NCBI GenBank assembly: GCA_963717445.1
Contig: OY970334.1
Location: forward strand, 3,534,001 to 3,598,000
Reading direction: 5' to 3'
DNA length: 64,000 nucleotides
Source: JAGVPT01 sp963717445
GTDB lineage: Bacteria; Bacteroidota; Ignavibacteria; UBA10030; UBA8401
Below, piece after piece: positions 16,238 to 24,912 of this stretch. Position numbers and translations under genes: made by a program. The notes under the pieces are model-generated. The model was not told where the DNA came from. It made no database searches and was given only the letters and a program-made list of their open reading frames with translations. Every line of letters begins with the position of its first letter. Within the stretch, counting starts at the first letter, position 1.

Positions 16238-16272
16238 TATCCTTGTCAAGGTTTAAAACCTTGACAAGGATA
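16238..16272. repeat. REP palindrome, copy 3 (5' side of RAYT)
   Basis: Perfect 17-nt arms (TATCCTTGTCAAGGTTT and its reverse complement) surround one central base. It sits 5 nt upstream of the RAYT start, where it would also shape the 5' end of its mRNA, and 17 nt after the ftsX stop. Confidence 0.85.
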
Positions 16273-16288
16273 TCATCTTTCCACAAAT

Positions 16289-17173
16289 TTAATTTGTTAT
16301 TGCGACGCTTTCGGAAATAAACTTTCTTACCGAGATAACGCTTCCGAGAAAGCCAAGCAATGTTCCCGCTGCGAGAATGATGATGTAAAAAGACGGCTCA
16401 ACGAATACAATGGCCGCCAGGTCGCCCCCAAATATTTTTGATGCGTATTGTACAACAAAGTAAATAAAGCCCGAAGATAAGAGTCCGCCCACGACCCCTT
16501 GAATAATTCCTTCGACCACGAACGGGAGGCGGATAAACATTCGCGTCGCGCCGACAAGCTTCATAGTGGTAATGATTTTTCTCTTTGCATAAATGGCGAG
16601 TCGAATGGTGTTGGAAACAAGAAATATTGCCGTAATCAAGAGTGCAACACCGGTACCGAGGCTTGCTACAGCGAAAATCTTCGCACGCTTGTCCAATAAT
16701 TCAAGAAGGGTCTTTCGGTAAATCACATCGTCGACCCCTGAAACAAGCTTCAGTTTTGCATACACAATTTTTGCGCTGTCGGTGTTCTTATATTCCTTTT
16801 CGAGATAGATTTTGAAGGAAGGAGGGAGCGGATTGAAGTCGAGAATGGCATTGATGTCTTCACCGTACTGCTCCTTAAATATTTTCGCTGCTTCGTCTTT
16901 TGAGATATATTTTACCCGGTTGATGCCCGGAATAGCGAGGATTTTTCTCCCGATGATCGGAGAAGTTTCCTCTGCAACAGGTTCTTCGAGGAAGGCTTCC
17001 ATCTCAACCCTGTCCCTGAGCGATTCAACAATTTGGTTCGTGTTGCGGAAGACAATGCTAAAAAGTCCGAGAAGGATCAGCGAAATGGTGATCGTAAAGA
17101 TCGAAATGATCATGGAAAGCCGCGCCCGTTTGAAGCCTGAAATCCCTTCTTTGAGTATGTACAACACGTTCAT
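16289..17173 (-). CDS. ftsX: Cell division protein FtsX
   Basis: FtsX is the permease-like half of the FtsEX complex that activates peptidoglycan hydrolases at division. The ATG at 17173 gives 294 residues, the normal size; a longer TTG start is rejected. There is one N-terminal transmembrane helix (residues ~22-42), a periplasmic domain, and three C-terminal helices with YAKRKIITTMKLVGATRMFIRLPFVVEG, the cytoplasmic FtsX signature. FtsE is not next to it, which is less usual. No clear ribosome binding site is visible. Confidence 0.9.
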   Translation of the reverse strand: MNVLYILKEGISGFKRARLSMIISIFTITISLILLGLFSIVFRNTNQIVESLRDRVEMEAFLEEPVAEETSPIIGRKILAIPGINRVKYISKDEAAKIFKEQYGEDINAILDFNPLPPSFKIYLEKEYKNTDSAKIVYAKLKLVSGVDDVIYRKTLLELLDKRAKIFAVASLGTGVALLITAIFLVSNTIRLAIYAKRKIITTMKLVGATRMFIRLPFVVEGIIQGVVGGLLSSGFIYFVVQYASKIFGGDLAAIVFVEPSFYIIILAAGTLLGFLGSVISVRKFISESVAITN

Positions 17174-17308
17174 GTTACTGTTCGCTTTCTCTGACCGGGT
17201 TTCTGGTCTGCCGTTCTCCGGAATTGCTTTGCCGGTCAAGTGAAGAATTCATATGATGACAGGGGAATGCCTCGTGCAAGAAACATGACAACGTATCGGA
17301 TCGTTTGA

Positions 17309-18151
17309 TCATTTTGGATTGACGATTCTGCCTGCTTCGTACGACCCGAGATTCTTAAAGTAGGAGGTGAGCTCTTGTAAATGGTTCAATGCATTCACTC
17401 GTTCTTTTTCCCTCGCATCGCCTTCGATATCGACATAAAACAAGTATTCCCACGGAGCGCCGATGATCGGCCGGGATTCAATCTTGAGGAGATTAATGTT
17501 TCGTAGCGCAAAAACTGAAAGGCATTTGAACAACGCTCCGGGAATATTTTTTGTAGCGAAAATTACCGAGGTTTTTGCGTTCTTTTTCGGTCTAATTTGT
17601 CTTTTCCCAACGATCAAGAAGCGTGTAAAATTTTTATGATCGCTCTCGATTCCGGACCTCAGAATATTTAGTCCATAATCTGTTGCAGCCTGCAGGCTCG
17701 CAATAGCAGCGGCATCGTGTCGGCGCTCTTTGGCGATCATTTTGGCAGCCCCTGCCGTATCGTAAAATGGGTTCACCGATACATGTTTCAACGAACGTAA
17801 AAATTTCTCACACTGCCCGAGAGCCTGCGGATGCGAATACACGGCACGGATGTTTTTTATTCTCACACCCGGGAGAGCCAGCATGTTCATCTTGATGCGG
17901 AGTTTAATCTCCCCGGAAATAAAAACGCGGTGTTTCCAAAGCAAGTCGAAATTCTGATGCACGCTCCCGTGCAATGAATTTTCTATCGGAACAATTGCGT
18001 ATGACGACCGCCGCTTGACAACGTCTTCAAAAATATCATTGAACGTTTCGCGCGCAACCGGCGTGCAATTGTTCCCGAAATAAGCTCTTGCCGCTTGCTC
18101 GCTAAAAGCGCCGGGCTCACCCTGGTACGATATTTTTAAACCCGAAGACAA
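17309..18151 (-). CDS. pheA: Prephenate dehydratase
   Basis: The enzyme converts prephenate to phenylpyruvate in phenylalanine synthesis. The 280 residues comprise a catalytic domain (YQGEPGAFSEQAA, VPIENSLHGSV, and the NFTRFL motif near residue 180) and a C-terminal ACT domain with the phenylalanine-sensing ESRP motif. No chorismate mutase domain is fused. The start seems to be a TTG at 18151, since no in-frame ATG lies nearby. It probably follows the lipoprotein pair after a repeat-filled 120-bp spacer. Confidence 0.95.
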   Translation of the reverse strand: MSSGLKISYQGEPGAFSEQAARAYFGNNCTPVARETFNDIFEDVVKRRSSYAIVPIENSLHGSVHQNFDLLWKHRVFISGEIKLRIKMNMLALPGVRIKNIRAVYSHPQALGQCEKFLRSLKHVSVNPFYDTAGAAKMIAKERRHDAAAIASLQAATDYGLNILRSGIESDHKNFTRFLIVGKRQIRPKKNAKTSVIFATKNIPGALFKCLSVFALRNINLLKIESRPIIGAPWEYLFYVDIEGDAREKERVNALNHLQELTSYFKNLGSYEAGRIVNPK

Positions 18152-18271
18152 GATTGAATAATTATGAATTAATAATTAAGAATTAAAAAGTAAGACCAGT
18201 TTTCAATATTCAGAATTCAGAACTCAGGACTCAGGACTAAGCAACTAAGGACTAAGAACTCAGAACATTCG
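18152..18271. repeat. Low-complexity AT and CAG/AAG-type direct repeats
   Basis: The spacer holds an ATTAAGAATTAA-type tract and then a degenerate tandem series built on CAGAACTCAGGACT and GGACTAAG units (about 18212-18267). Similar AATTAAGAATT tracts occur at 29577, 49311, 53852 and 57578. It is too short and irregular for a CRISPR. Confidence 0.5.
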
Positions 18272-18784
18272 CTAATAGTTAGATTCGTCATTCCATCGTA
18301 TAATTTTCCATTCGTCGTTCGTACTCGCCCGTTCGAGCGTCAGGCTCGCATATCCGTCAATGTTGACGATGTCGGTAGGACTGAACGTTACCGTTAAATT
18401 AAAACTTCTCGTGACATTGATCGTCGCATCGACGGTATCAGCGTCAGCCGGTACCGAACCGTTCCATACTAAATCGAGACTCTGAGCGTTTTGGAATAAT
18501 CCGTTGGTCGTGCGCATGTCGTCGTCGCGGCCCCAGGAAACATCAGCCCCGATGTCATAATCGATATAGACAAAAACAAAATCCGGAGCCAGTAACTGTC
18601 CGTAAACAGTCGTGTCTTTAAAAAGATACGATTCTTTGAAATTTTGGAAAACGCCGTCGATCGTTTTCTGGTCCCCGAGCACCGAGCCGTTCGCTTGATT
18701 TGAATTATCAAGTGCGGGTGCGAATGGGTTGATGCAGCCGAACAACATCATGGCGCACGCAATCGATATGACGGCCATCTTCAT
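18272..18784 (-). CDS. Lipoprotein with NTF2-like fold (paralogue B)
   Basis: A 170-residue lipoprotein. The ATG at 18784 overlaps the stop of the upstream gene (ATGA), and the signal sequence MKMAVISIACAMMLFGC ends in a lipobox. The mature part has the helix-then-sheet pattern of SnoaL/NTF2-like domains (FKESYLFKDTTVYGQLLAPDFVFVY ending in EWKIIRWNDE). The neighbour at 18781-19365 looks like a divergent paralogue. Function is unknown; it is an envelope protein of the recR operon tail. Confidence 0.75.
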   Translation of the reverse strand: MKMAVISIACAMMLFGCINPFAPALDNSNQANGSVLGDQKTIDGVFQNFKESYLFKDTTVYGQLLAPDFVFVYIDYDIGADVSWGRDDDMRTTNGLFQNAQSLDLVWNGSVPADADTVDATINVTRSFNLTVTFSPTDIVNIDGYASLTLERASTNDEWKIIRWNDESNY

Positions 18785-19365
18785 TGACTGAATTGTCCTT
18801 TCAAATCGCTCCAACTCAGTGCTGCATTATTCGAAGTCTGAACATCTTCCCATCGGTAAAGAAACCACACGCCCGTGTTTTTATTCGGCAACATTGAGAA
18901 ACGTGCATGTCCACTGTAAGTCGTGGGGGCAAGAAAAACGGTGTAATCGGTTTCATACAAGGCCGAATCGGATTGGAAAGGTGTAAGTACATCATTTGAA
19001 AACGATACCGTAGGAGTGAAGGCGGTGCTCACGCTCGCCATTGCCTTGTTGAAATAATTCAGCTCCGACTCTGTTGTCCATTGTGCGAAAATAGCGCTAT
19101 AATTTCCGGCTGCCTTTTGTGTAGGAATATACGTGTATTGTCTTCCTACCGACAAAACGTCGGCAAAGAGCTTTTCGTAATCGCTCACGTTTTTATTGGT
19201 AAAAGAAGCCTGCAAATTATCGATGAGTATTTGCGCCGACGTTGCTTGTGGATTAGCTGTGTTTCCCTGGTCCGGCGGTTGAGGAGTGCGCGTTTCCAAC
19301 AAACCGCACGAAGCAATCATCATCCCGAGGAATAAACATACTGCAACGCTATATTCAAAGCGCAA
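18781..19365 (-). CDS. Lipoprotein with NTF2-like fold (paralogue A)
   Basis: A 194-residue lipoprotein with lipobox MIASCG. The best start is TTG at 19365, because GGAGGG (19371-19376) lies at ideal distance and sits inside the end of recR. The coding regions overlap by 11 nt, implying translational coupling. The mature domain (DNLQASFTNKNVSDYEKLFAD, ending in WFLYRWED) is NTF2-like. It precedes a second lipoprotein with an ATGA overlap. The function is not recognised. Confidence 0.72.
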   Translation of the reverse strand: MRFEYSVAVCLFLGMMIASCGLLETRTPQPPDQGNTANPQATSAQILIDNLQASFTNKNVSDYEKLFADVLSVGRQYTYIPTQKAAGNYSAIFAQWTTESELNYFNKAMASVSTAFTPTVSFSNDVLTPFQSDSALYETDYTVFLAPTTYSGHARFSMLPNKNTGVWFLYRWEDVQTSNNAALSWSDLKGQFSQ

Positions 19366-19951
19366 TTCGTCCCTCCAGGGCACGCGATAACGTTGCCTCA
19401 TCAGCAAATTCCAGGTCGCTTCCGATAGGAAGGCCTCGCGCGATGCGTGTGACGTTCACTTTCATCGGCTTGAGCAAACGGGACAAATATACTGTCGTCG
19501 TTTCGCCTTCGATGTTCGGATTCATCGCAAGAATGATCTCTTCAATATCGTCGGTGATGCGCGAAAGGAGTTCTTTGACTTTCAAATCTTCCGGCCCGAT
19601 ATTATCGAGCGGAGACAGTGCGCCTCCGAGGACATGGTACAATCCATGGAATTCATTTGTTTTCTCGATCGCCATCACGTCGTTCGGCTCCTCGACAACG
19701 CAAATGACACGGCGATTACGCTTCGGACTCGAACAAATGTTGCACGGATCGCTTTCGGTAATGTTGCTGCAAACCGAACAATACCGGACTTTGTCTTTCA
19801 TGTTGAGCAATGCCTGCGCAAACGTTGCCACCTTTTCGCGCGGCAATTTCAAAATGAACAATGCCAGCCGCAGGGCCGTTTTTTTACCGATGCCCGGCAA
19901 TTGTGCAAATTCTTCGACAAGCTGTTCAACAGATTCCGACGTGTAACGCAT
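19355..19951 (-). CDS. recR: Recombination protein RecR
   Basis: RecR works with RecF and RecO to load RecA at single-strand gaps. The 198 residues comprise an N-terminal helix-hairpin-helix (LPGIGKKTALRLA), a zinc finger with Cys58, Cys61, Cys70 and Cys73, and a Toprim domain (VVEEPNDVMAIEKT, NPNIEGETTTVYLS). The C-terminal Walker-like segment is ARGLPIGSDLEFADEATL. The start overlaps the ybaB stop by one base (TAATG), the classic ybaB-recR coupling. Confidence 0.97.
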   Translation of the reverse strand: MRYTSESVEQLVEEFAQLPGIGKKTALRLALFILKLPREKVATFAQALLNMKDKVRYCSVCSNITESDPCNICSSPKRNRRVICVVEEPNDVMAIEKTNEFHGLYHVLGGALSPLDNIGPEDLKVKELLSRITDDIEEIILAMNPNIEGETTTVYLSRLLKPMKVNVTRIARGLPIGSDLEFADEATLSRALEGRIAL

Positions 19952-20301
19952 TACATTCCCGGAAGATTAAGCCCCGGAATATTCGGCAGCATTCCCCCCG
20001 TCACTTTAGCAATTTCGGACTGAGCAAGCTTGTTCGATTCTTCGAGCGCCTTATTTACGGCCGCGACGATCAAATCTTCAAGCATGTCGCTCTCCTGGGG
20101 ATTGATCACCTCTTTCTCAACAGTAATTTTCAAAATCTGCTGTTTCCCGTTGGCGGTCACCTTTACCATGCCCCCGCCCGATTCAGCGGTGACGGTTTTT
20201 TGTTCAAGCTCTGCCTGCACCTGGGCCATTTTCTCCTGCATCTTTTGGACTTGCTTTAGCATTCCCTGCATATTGCCCCCCATTCCCGGAAAACCTTTCA
20301 T
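19951..20301 (-). CDS. ybaB: Nucleoid-associated protein YbaB/EbfC
   Basis: A 116-residue DNA-binding protein that forms tweezer-like dimers on the nucleoid. The family motifs are GGNMQGMLKQVQKMQEKMAQVQ and VEGSGGMVKV-like AESGGGMVKVTANGKQQIL. The ATG at 20301 is preferred over one 9 nt upstream because AAGGA lies 8 nt before it. It is coupled to recR; dnaX, the usual third partner, is not here. Confidence 0.93.
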   Translation of the reverse strand: MKGFPGMGGNMQGMLKQVQKMQEKMAQVQAELEQKTVTAESGGGMVKVTANGKQQILKITVEKEVINPQESDMLEDLIVAAVNKALEESNKLAQSEIAKVTGGMLPNIPGLNLPGM

Positions 20302-20368
20302 CTCGACCATCCTTTTAAAGTAACTCTGATAGAAAAAAATGCTGTTTGAGACATCCGTAAAATTGTTT

Positions 20369-20440
20369 CGCGCCAAGACGCAAAGTCGCAGAATTTTTTA
20401 GAACGAAATCTTCGCACCTTTGCGTCTTAGCGCGAGCCAT
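20369..20440. repeat. Family B repeat core, partial copy
   Basis: A shortened relative of the 119-bp family B element. CGCGCCAAGACGCAAAGTCGCA is mirrored by CTTTGCGTCTTAGCGCG across a ~25-nt spacer, giving a long imperfect stem. Its terminal inverted repeats are degraded. It lies between gmhA and ybaB on the minus strand. Confidence 0.6.
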
Positions 20441-20461
20441 CCTTTTGGATTTACTCTGTTA

Positions 20462-21067
20462 TTATCCAAACATCTCCTGCTCGACTTCCTGAAAAATAAT
20501 ATGCCCGATGGTGATGTGTCCTTCCTGGATTCTCTGTGTATCATTCGACGGTACAATAATCGCGAGATCGGCAAGTTTTTTCGACACTCCGCCGTCTTTA
20601 CCGAGAAGGGCAATCGTCGCCATTTTTTTTTCGCGCGCTTTAATGAACGCATTGTTCACGCTTGCCGAGTTACCGCTCGTGCTGATGCCGATGAGGACGT
20701 CCCCTTCATTTCCGAGCGCCTCCACCGACCGGGCAAAGACGTTGTCGTATCCAAGATCATTCGAGCCTGCGGTAATCGTCGACGAGTCGGTCGTGAGGGC
20801 AATCGCAGGAAGCCCCGGACGTTTAATGCCGGGGGAGAGTCGGATAACGAATTCCGTCGCAAGATGTTGAGCATCCGCAGCACTGCCGCCGTTGCCGCAG
20901 AGCAGAACCTTCTTTTTGTTATTGAACGCGTTGACGATAATGTCGATCGCCTTGGAGATGTCGGCATTGCATTGCTCTGCAATTTTCAGCTTTGTTTCAG
21001 CGCTTGCCTTCAGAGAATCCTGAATGAAGCTCTGACGGTAGACGAGTGTAAGGGGGAGATGAGCCAT
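20462..21067 (-). CDS. gmhA: Phosphoheptose isomerase (SIS domain)
   Basis: A 201-residue SIS-domain protein resembling GmhA, which converts sedoheptulose-7-phosphate to D-glycero-D-manno-heptose-7-phosphate for lipopolysaccharide core synthesis. It contains LLCGNGGSAADAQHLATEF, the phosphate loop ISTSGNSASV, and TIGHIIFQEVEQ near the C-terminus with the conserved His and Glu. DiaA-type replication regulators share this fold, but the GNGGSAADAQHLA segment favours GmhA. The ATG at 21067 is chosen over an upstream TTG. Confidence 0.85.
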   Translation of the reverse strand: MAHLPLTLVYRQSFIQDSLKASAETKLKIAEQCNADISKAIDIIVNAFNNKKKVLLCGNGGSAADAQHLATEFVIRLSPGIKRPGLPAIALTTDSSTITAGSNDLGYDNVFARSVEALGNEGDVLIGISTSGNSASVNNAFIKAREKKMATIALLGKDGGVSKKLADLAIIVPSNDTQRIQEGHITIGHIIFQEVEQEMFG

Positions 21068-21102
21068 GAGAATTCTTTCTTCGTATCTCGCTGTTGGTCC
21101 AA

Positions 21103-21846
21103 TCAACGGACGTGAATTGCTGAAGCAAACTCTTTGATGAGATCTTTCGAGCCGTTCCGTTCTAAAACATTTCCTGTTACGACAAATTTCGCTCCAGCCT
21201 TCACTTTTTTCCTAGCGTCTTCGGCTGTACGGATTCCCCCGCCGACAATGAGGGGAACGGAACAGTAATGTGACACTGCGGAAATCATCTCATCCGGAAC
21301 GGATTGCTCTGCACCGCTCCCTGCTTCAAGGTAGAGGAGCTTGAACCCGATATACTCTGCGGCAAGTGCATGTGCCACGGCGATTTCCGGCTTATTGCGC
21401 GGAAGGGGCTTGGTGTTGCTCATAAATTCCGCCGACGTAGTTCGGCCCGATTCTACAAGCATATATGCCGTAGAGATTGCTTCAAGATTCATTTTTTTGA
21501 TGATGGGGGCAGCAGTCACCTGGCTTCCAATGATGTGCTCGGCATTGCGCCCGCTTAAAAGCGAGAGATACAAAATTGCGTCGGCTTCCTTTGAAATTTG
21601 CTGAACGCTACCGGGGAAAATTACCACCGGCACGTTCGTGTTCTTCTTCATTGTTTTGATGCATTCCTCAAACGTATCGGCAAGTACCAGGCTTCCGCCG
21701 ACAAGAAATCCGTCCACACCCGCATCCGTCGCCTGCCCAATGAATTTTACGAAATTCTTTCCATCGATCTTATCGGGATCGATCAGGACAAGATATCCTG
21801 CCCCATTTTTGCCGGCCGCTGAAACTAAGGAATGATAAACAGACAT
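21103..21846 (-). CDS. Geranylgeranylglyceryl phosphate synthase (PcrB/GGGPS group II)
   Basis: A 247-residue TIM-barrel prenyltransferase that joins glycerol-1-phosphate to a polyprenyl diphosphate, the first step of ether-lipid formation known from archaea. It shows LIDPDKIDGKNFV, VDGFLVGGSLV, VVIFPGS, LYLEAGSGAEQSVP and VGGGIRTAEDA, all typical. Group II versions occur across the FCB superphylum, where the downstream product is not settled. It sits between alaS and gmhA, 35 nt before the latter, so it may be co-transcribed with envelope genes. Confidence 0.93.
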   Translation of the reverse strand: MSVYHSLVSAAGKNGAGYLVLIDPDKIDGKNFVKFIGQATDAGVDGFLVGGSLVLADTFEECIKTMKKNTNVPVVIFPGSVQQISKEADAILYLSLLSGRNAEHIIGSQVTAAPIIKKMNLEAISTAYMLVESGRTTSAEFMSNTKPLPRNKPEIAVAHALAAEYIGFKLLYLEAGSGAEQSVPDEMISAVSHYCSVPLIVGGGIRTAEDARKKVKAGAKFVVTGNVLERNGSKDLIKEFASAIHVR

Positions 21847-21893
21847 TTGATCAGCTCAGAATCATATGAAGAGAATAAAAATCTTAGTATTTT

Positions 21894-22012
21894 GAAACTT
21901 CTGAATAATTTTAAAAGTATGGCTCACGCAAAGCCGCAAAGTGGCAAAATGATTTAAAAACAGAGTCTTTGCGCCTTCGCGGCTTGGCGAAAGAGAATTT
22001 TTCAGAAGCCTC
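21894..22012. repeat. Family B element, full copy (119 bp)
   Basis: Terminal inverted repeats of the form GARRCTTCTGAAWAAT (GAAACTTCTGAATAAT at the left) enclose an imperfect palindrome. Its left half GCAAAGCCGCAAAGTGGCAAA faces TTTGCGCCTTCGCGGCTTGGCG. The length and end sequences match copies at 46910, 53878 and 57596. It lies between alaS and the GGGPS gene. Confidence 0.8.
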
Positions 22013-22053
22013 ATTTTTTCACTTTTCACTTTTAACTTTTAACTTTTAATTTC

Positions 22054-24906
22054 CTACATCATTCCTTCCACCACCCCCGCTACGCTTCTCAGCGCTTCGT
22101 CGAGCTTGGCAACGTCCTTGCCGCCGGCAGTTGCGAGATGCGGCTTTCCGCCTCCGCCTCCGCCCACAATTCTGGCGACCGCGCCGACAATTTTTCCTGC
22201 CTGAATATTTTTTGTCTTGATGAGATCGTCGCTCACGACGCAAACAAGTGCCACTTTATCGTCGATGACCGACGCGAGCAGGCCGACGCCGCTGCCGATT
22301 TTCGAGCGGAGCGTATCGCCGATCGATTTCAACGTCTCCATATCCGCCGCATTGATTTTCAACGTCACAAGCTTAAATCCATCGACCGCGGTTGCTTTCA
22401 CAATAAGCGCATCGATATCGGACGACGCCGATTTCAGATTATATTTCGCAAATTCCTTTTCGAAGGATTTCTTTTTTTCCGCCAGCATCAATATGTAATT
22501 TTCCAATTTACGAAAACGCTGCTGAAGCTCGGAAAAATCCCGCGAGAGTTCTGTAGTAACGATTGCGAACGGCACTTCTGGAATTTGCTCCATCTTCCTG
22601 AGTTCGATGTCAAGATTGAGCGTATCTTCTTTAGACAATGGAGAAGAACCGTTGCTTAACCGCACGATTTCCTTCTGAAGTGATTGAATTTCATCGATTA
22701 GCTGATATCCGTGCTCGACGCGTTCTTTGTATGTTTTATTTTGGATCTTAAGATATTCGGCTGCATAATTGTAAGTTATGGCTTCAATGCGCCGCACACC
22801 GCTTGCACTGCTCGCTTCGGAACGGATTTTGAAGTATCCGATATCGCCGGTGTTCTTCACGTGTGTACCGCCGCAGAATTCCTTGCTGAAATCGCCGAAT
22901 TGCACCACGTTCACTTTATCTCCGTACTTGTCGCCGAAAAACATCAACGCTCCCATCTTCTGCGCTTCTTCAAACGGAATATTGCGATGGTGCTGAAGAT
23001 GAATGTTTTCTTTGATCTTTTCGTTGACAACATTCTCGATTTCCGCCAGTTCCTGATCGCTCACTTTTGCAAAGTGAGCAAAGTCGAAACGTAAATGTTC
23101 CGGCGCAACAAGCGACCCGGCCTGATGCACATGTGTGCCCAGCACCTTCCTTAACGCTGCGTGAACTAGATGCGTTGCCGTATGGTTGCGCATGATGGAA
23201 AGACGGCGGTCATAATCAATTTTCAACTTTCCCAGTTTTCCCTCCCCGAGTAACTGTTTCATCTTATTCCAAGAAGGTTGATCCATCAGGTGAGTTATGT
23301 AATCACTTTGTTTCTTTGTATCTTTAACCAGAAAATGTTCTTTCTCAATAGTGACCTTGCCGGTGTCCCCCACTTGGCCGCCCGATTCCGCGTAAAATGG
23401 AGTTGGTTTCTGAAGAACAAAAAAATCTATCATGGCCTTTTCTGACGAACGGAGTTGAAGAAATTTTATTTCATCAAATCCAAGTAGTTCTGTCTCTATC
23501 AAGTCGTAATCAAATATAGACTTTTTAAGTTGCGTCGAAATAAATGGAAGATCATTTTCAAAATCAGCTAATGTTAAGGATGAAGCGTTGCGAGATCTTT
23601 CCCGCTGGAGATTTAGTAAAGCATTAAATGCAGCTATGTCCACAGCCATTTCATGTTCATTTGCAAGTAATTGAGTTAGGTCAATTGGAAATCCAAATGT
23701 GTCATATAGCTTAAAGGCATCTTCCCCGCTTATCAACATCGATCCAGCACTTCCGCTCTTTTTCATTACCTGCTCAAAAACATCTAACCCCCGGTCAAGC
23801 GTCTGATTGAACCCTTCTTCTTCTCCCTTTATTACACGTTCAATGTGCTGCCGTTGTTCTTTTAGCTCCGGGAAAACATGAGACATCGTTTGTACGAGTA
23901 TATCAACCAGTTTGAAAAGGAATGGTTCGTGCAGGCCAAGGTTTCTTCCAAAACGAGCTGCGCGCCGTAGAATTCTTCGCAGCACATATCCGCGTCCCTC
24001 ATTGGACGGAATAGCGCCGTCGGCGATGGCAAACGTGAGCGCCCGAATATGGTCGGCAATGACACGCATAGCGATATCGGTTTCGTCGTTTTGGCCGTAC
24101 GGCTTCCCGGAAATTTCGGAGATCTTTTTTATAAGCGGAGTGAAAACATCCGAATCGTAATTCGATGCGGGGCGTTTGAAATTGCTTTTCATCGCCTCCA
24201 TCACTGCACAGACGCGCTCGAATCCCATGCCGGTGTCGACATGTTTCATCGGAAGGGGTTCGAGTTTGCCGCTTACAGTCCGATTATTTTGGATGAAAAC
24301 AAGGTTCCAAATTTCAATGATCTGCGGAGAGCCTGCATTCACAAGCGAAGCAGTTGCGCTATTGTCCGCCGTCAAGTCCATATGAATTTCTGAACAGGGA
24401 CCGCATGGACCGGTTTCTCCCATTTCCCAAAAATTATCTTTCTCTCCAAACTTTAAAATGTGCGATGGGTTGATGTCGGTAACTTTCTTCCACAACTCGA
24501 ACGCTTCGTCGTCGGTCGCGTAGACTGTTGCCCACAATCGCTCTTTGGGAAGTTTCCAGACGTCGGTCAATAATTCCCATGCCCATGCGATCGCTTCCTT
24601 CTTGTAATAATCACCGAAGGACCAGTTGCCGAGCATTTCGAAGAACGTGTGGTGGTACGTGTCCCGACCGACTTCTTCAAGGTCGTTGTGTTTTCCGCTG
24701 ACCCGGATGCATTTCTGCGTATCGGCAACACGTGTGTAATCGCGTTTGCCGGTTCCGAGAAAAACTTCTTTAAATTGATTCATTCCTGCGTTTGTGAAGA
24801 GGAGGGTTGGATCGCCGTGCGGTATTACCGGTGCACTCGGAACGATGCGGTGCTGTTTCGACGCAAAGAAATCAAGAAACGATTGTCGAATTTCGCGTGA
24901 GGTCAT
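22054..24906 (-). CDS. alaS: Alanyl-tRNA synthetase
   Basis: A 950-residue enzyme that charges tRNA-Ala. It has the class II catalytic domain (PTLLFTNAGMNQFKEVFLG, FFEMLGNWSFGDYYKKEAI), the editing domain with HTATHLVHAALRKVLG and FCGGTHVKNTGDIG, and the C-terminal C-Ala/DHHA1 domain ending in GGGGGGKPHLATAGGKD. The length is slightly above the usual ~875. It starts 6 nt after the stop of the thioredoxin-like gene, so the two are probably co-transcribed. Confidence 0.97.
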   Translation of the reverse strand: MTSREIRQSFLDFFASKQHRIVPSAPVIPHGDPTLLFTNAGMNQFKEVFLGTGKRDYTRVADTQKCIRVSGKHNDLEEVGRDTYHHTFFEMLGNWSFGDYYKKEAIAWAWELLTDVWKLPKERLWATVYATDDEAFELWKKVTDINPSHILKFGEKDNFWEMGETGPCGPCSEIHMDLTADNSATASLVNAGSPQIIEIWNLVFIQNNRTVSGKLEPLPMKHVDTGMGFERVCAVMEAMKSNFKRPASNYDSDVFTPLIKKISEISGKPYGQNDETDIAMRVIADHIRALTFAIADGAIPSNEGRGYVLRRILRRAARFGRNLGLHEPFLFKLVDILVQTMSHVFPELKEQRQHIERVIKGEEEGFNQTLDRGLDVFEQVMKKSGSAGSMLISGEDAFKLYDTFGFPIDLTQLLANEHEMAVDIAAFNALLNLQRERSRNASSLTLADFENDLPFISTQLKKSIFDYDLIETELLGFDEIKFLQLRSSEKAMIDFFVLQKPTPFYAESGGQVGDTGKVTIEKEHFLVKDTKKQSDYITHLMDQPSWNKMKQLLGEGKLGKLKIDYDRRLSIMRNHTATHLVHAALRKVLGTHVHQAGSLVAPEHLRFDFAHFAKVSDQELAEIENVVNEKIKENIHLQHHRNIPFEEAQKMGALMFFGDKYGDKVNVVQFGDFSKEFCGGTHVKNTGDIGYFKIRSEASSASGVRRIEAITYNYAAEYLKIQNKTYKERVEHGYQLIDEIQSLQKEIVRLSNGSSPLSKEDTLNLDIELRKMEQIPEVPFAIVTTELSRDFSELQQRFRKLENYILMLAEKKKSFEKEFAKYNLKSASSDIDALIVKATAVDGFKLVTLKINAADMETLKSIGDTLRSKIGSGVGLLASVIDDKVALVCVVSDDLIKTKNIQAGKIVGAVARIVGGGGGGKPHLATAGGKDVAKLDEALRSVAGVVEGMM

Positions 24907-24912
24907 CTGTGG

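Noticed and set aside
18190..18271. Possible CRISPR-like tandem repeats
   Set aside because: Units are short and degenerate and have no regular spacers; it is low-complexity repeat DNA.
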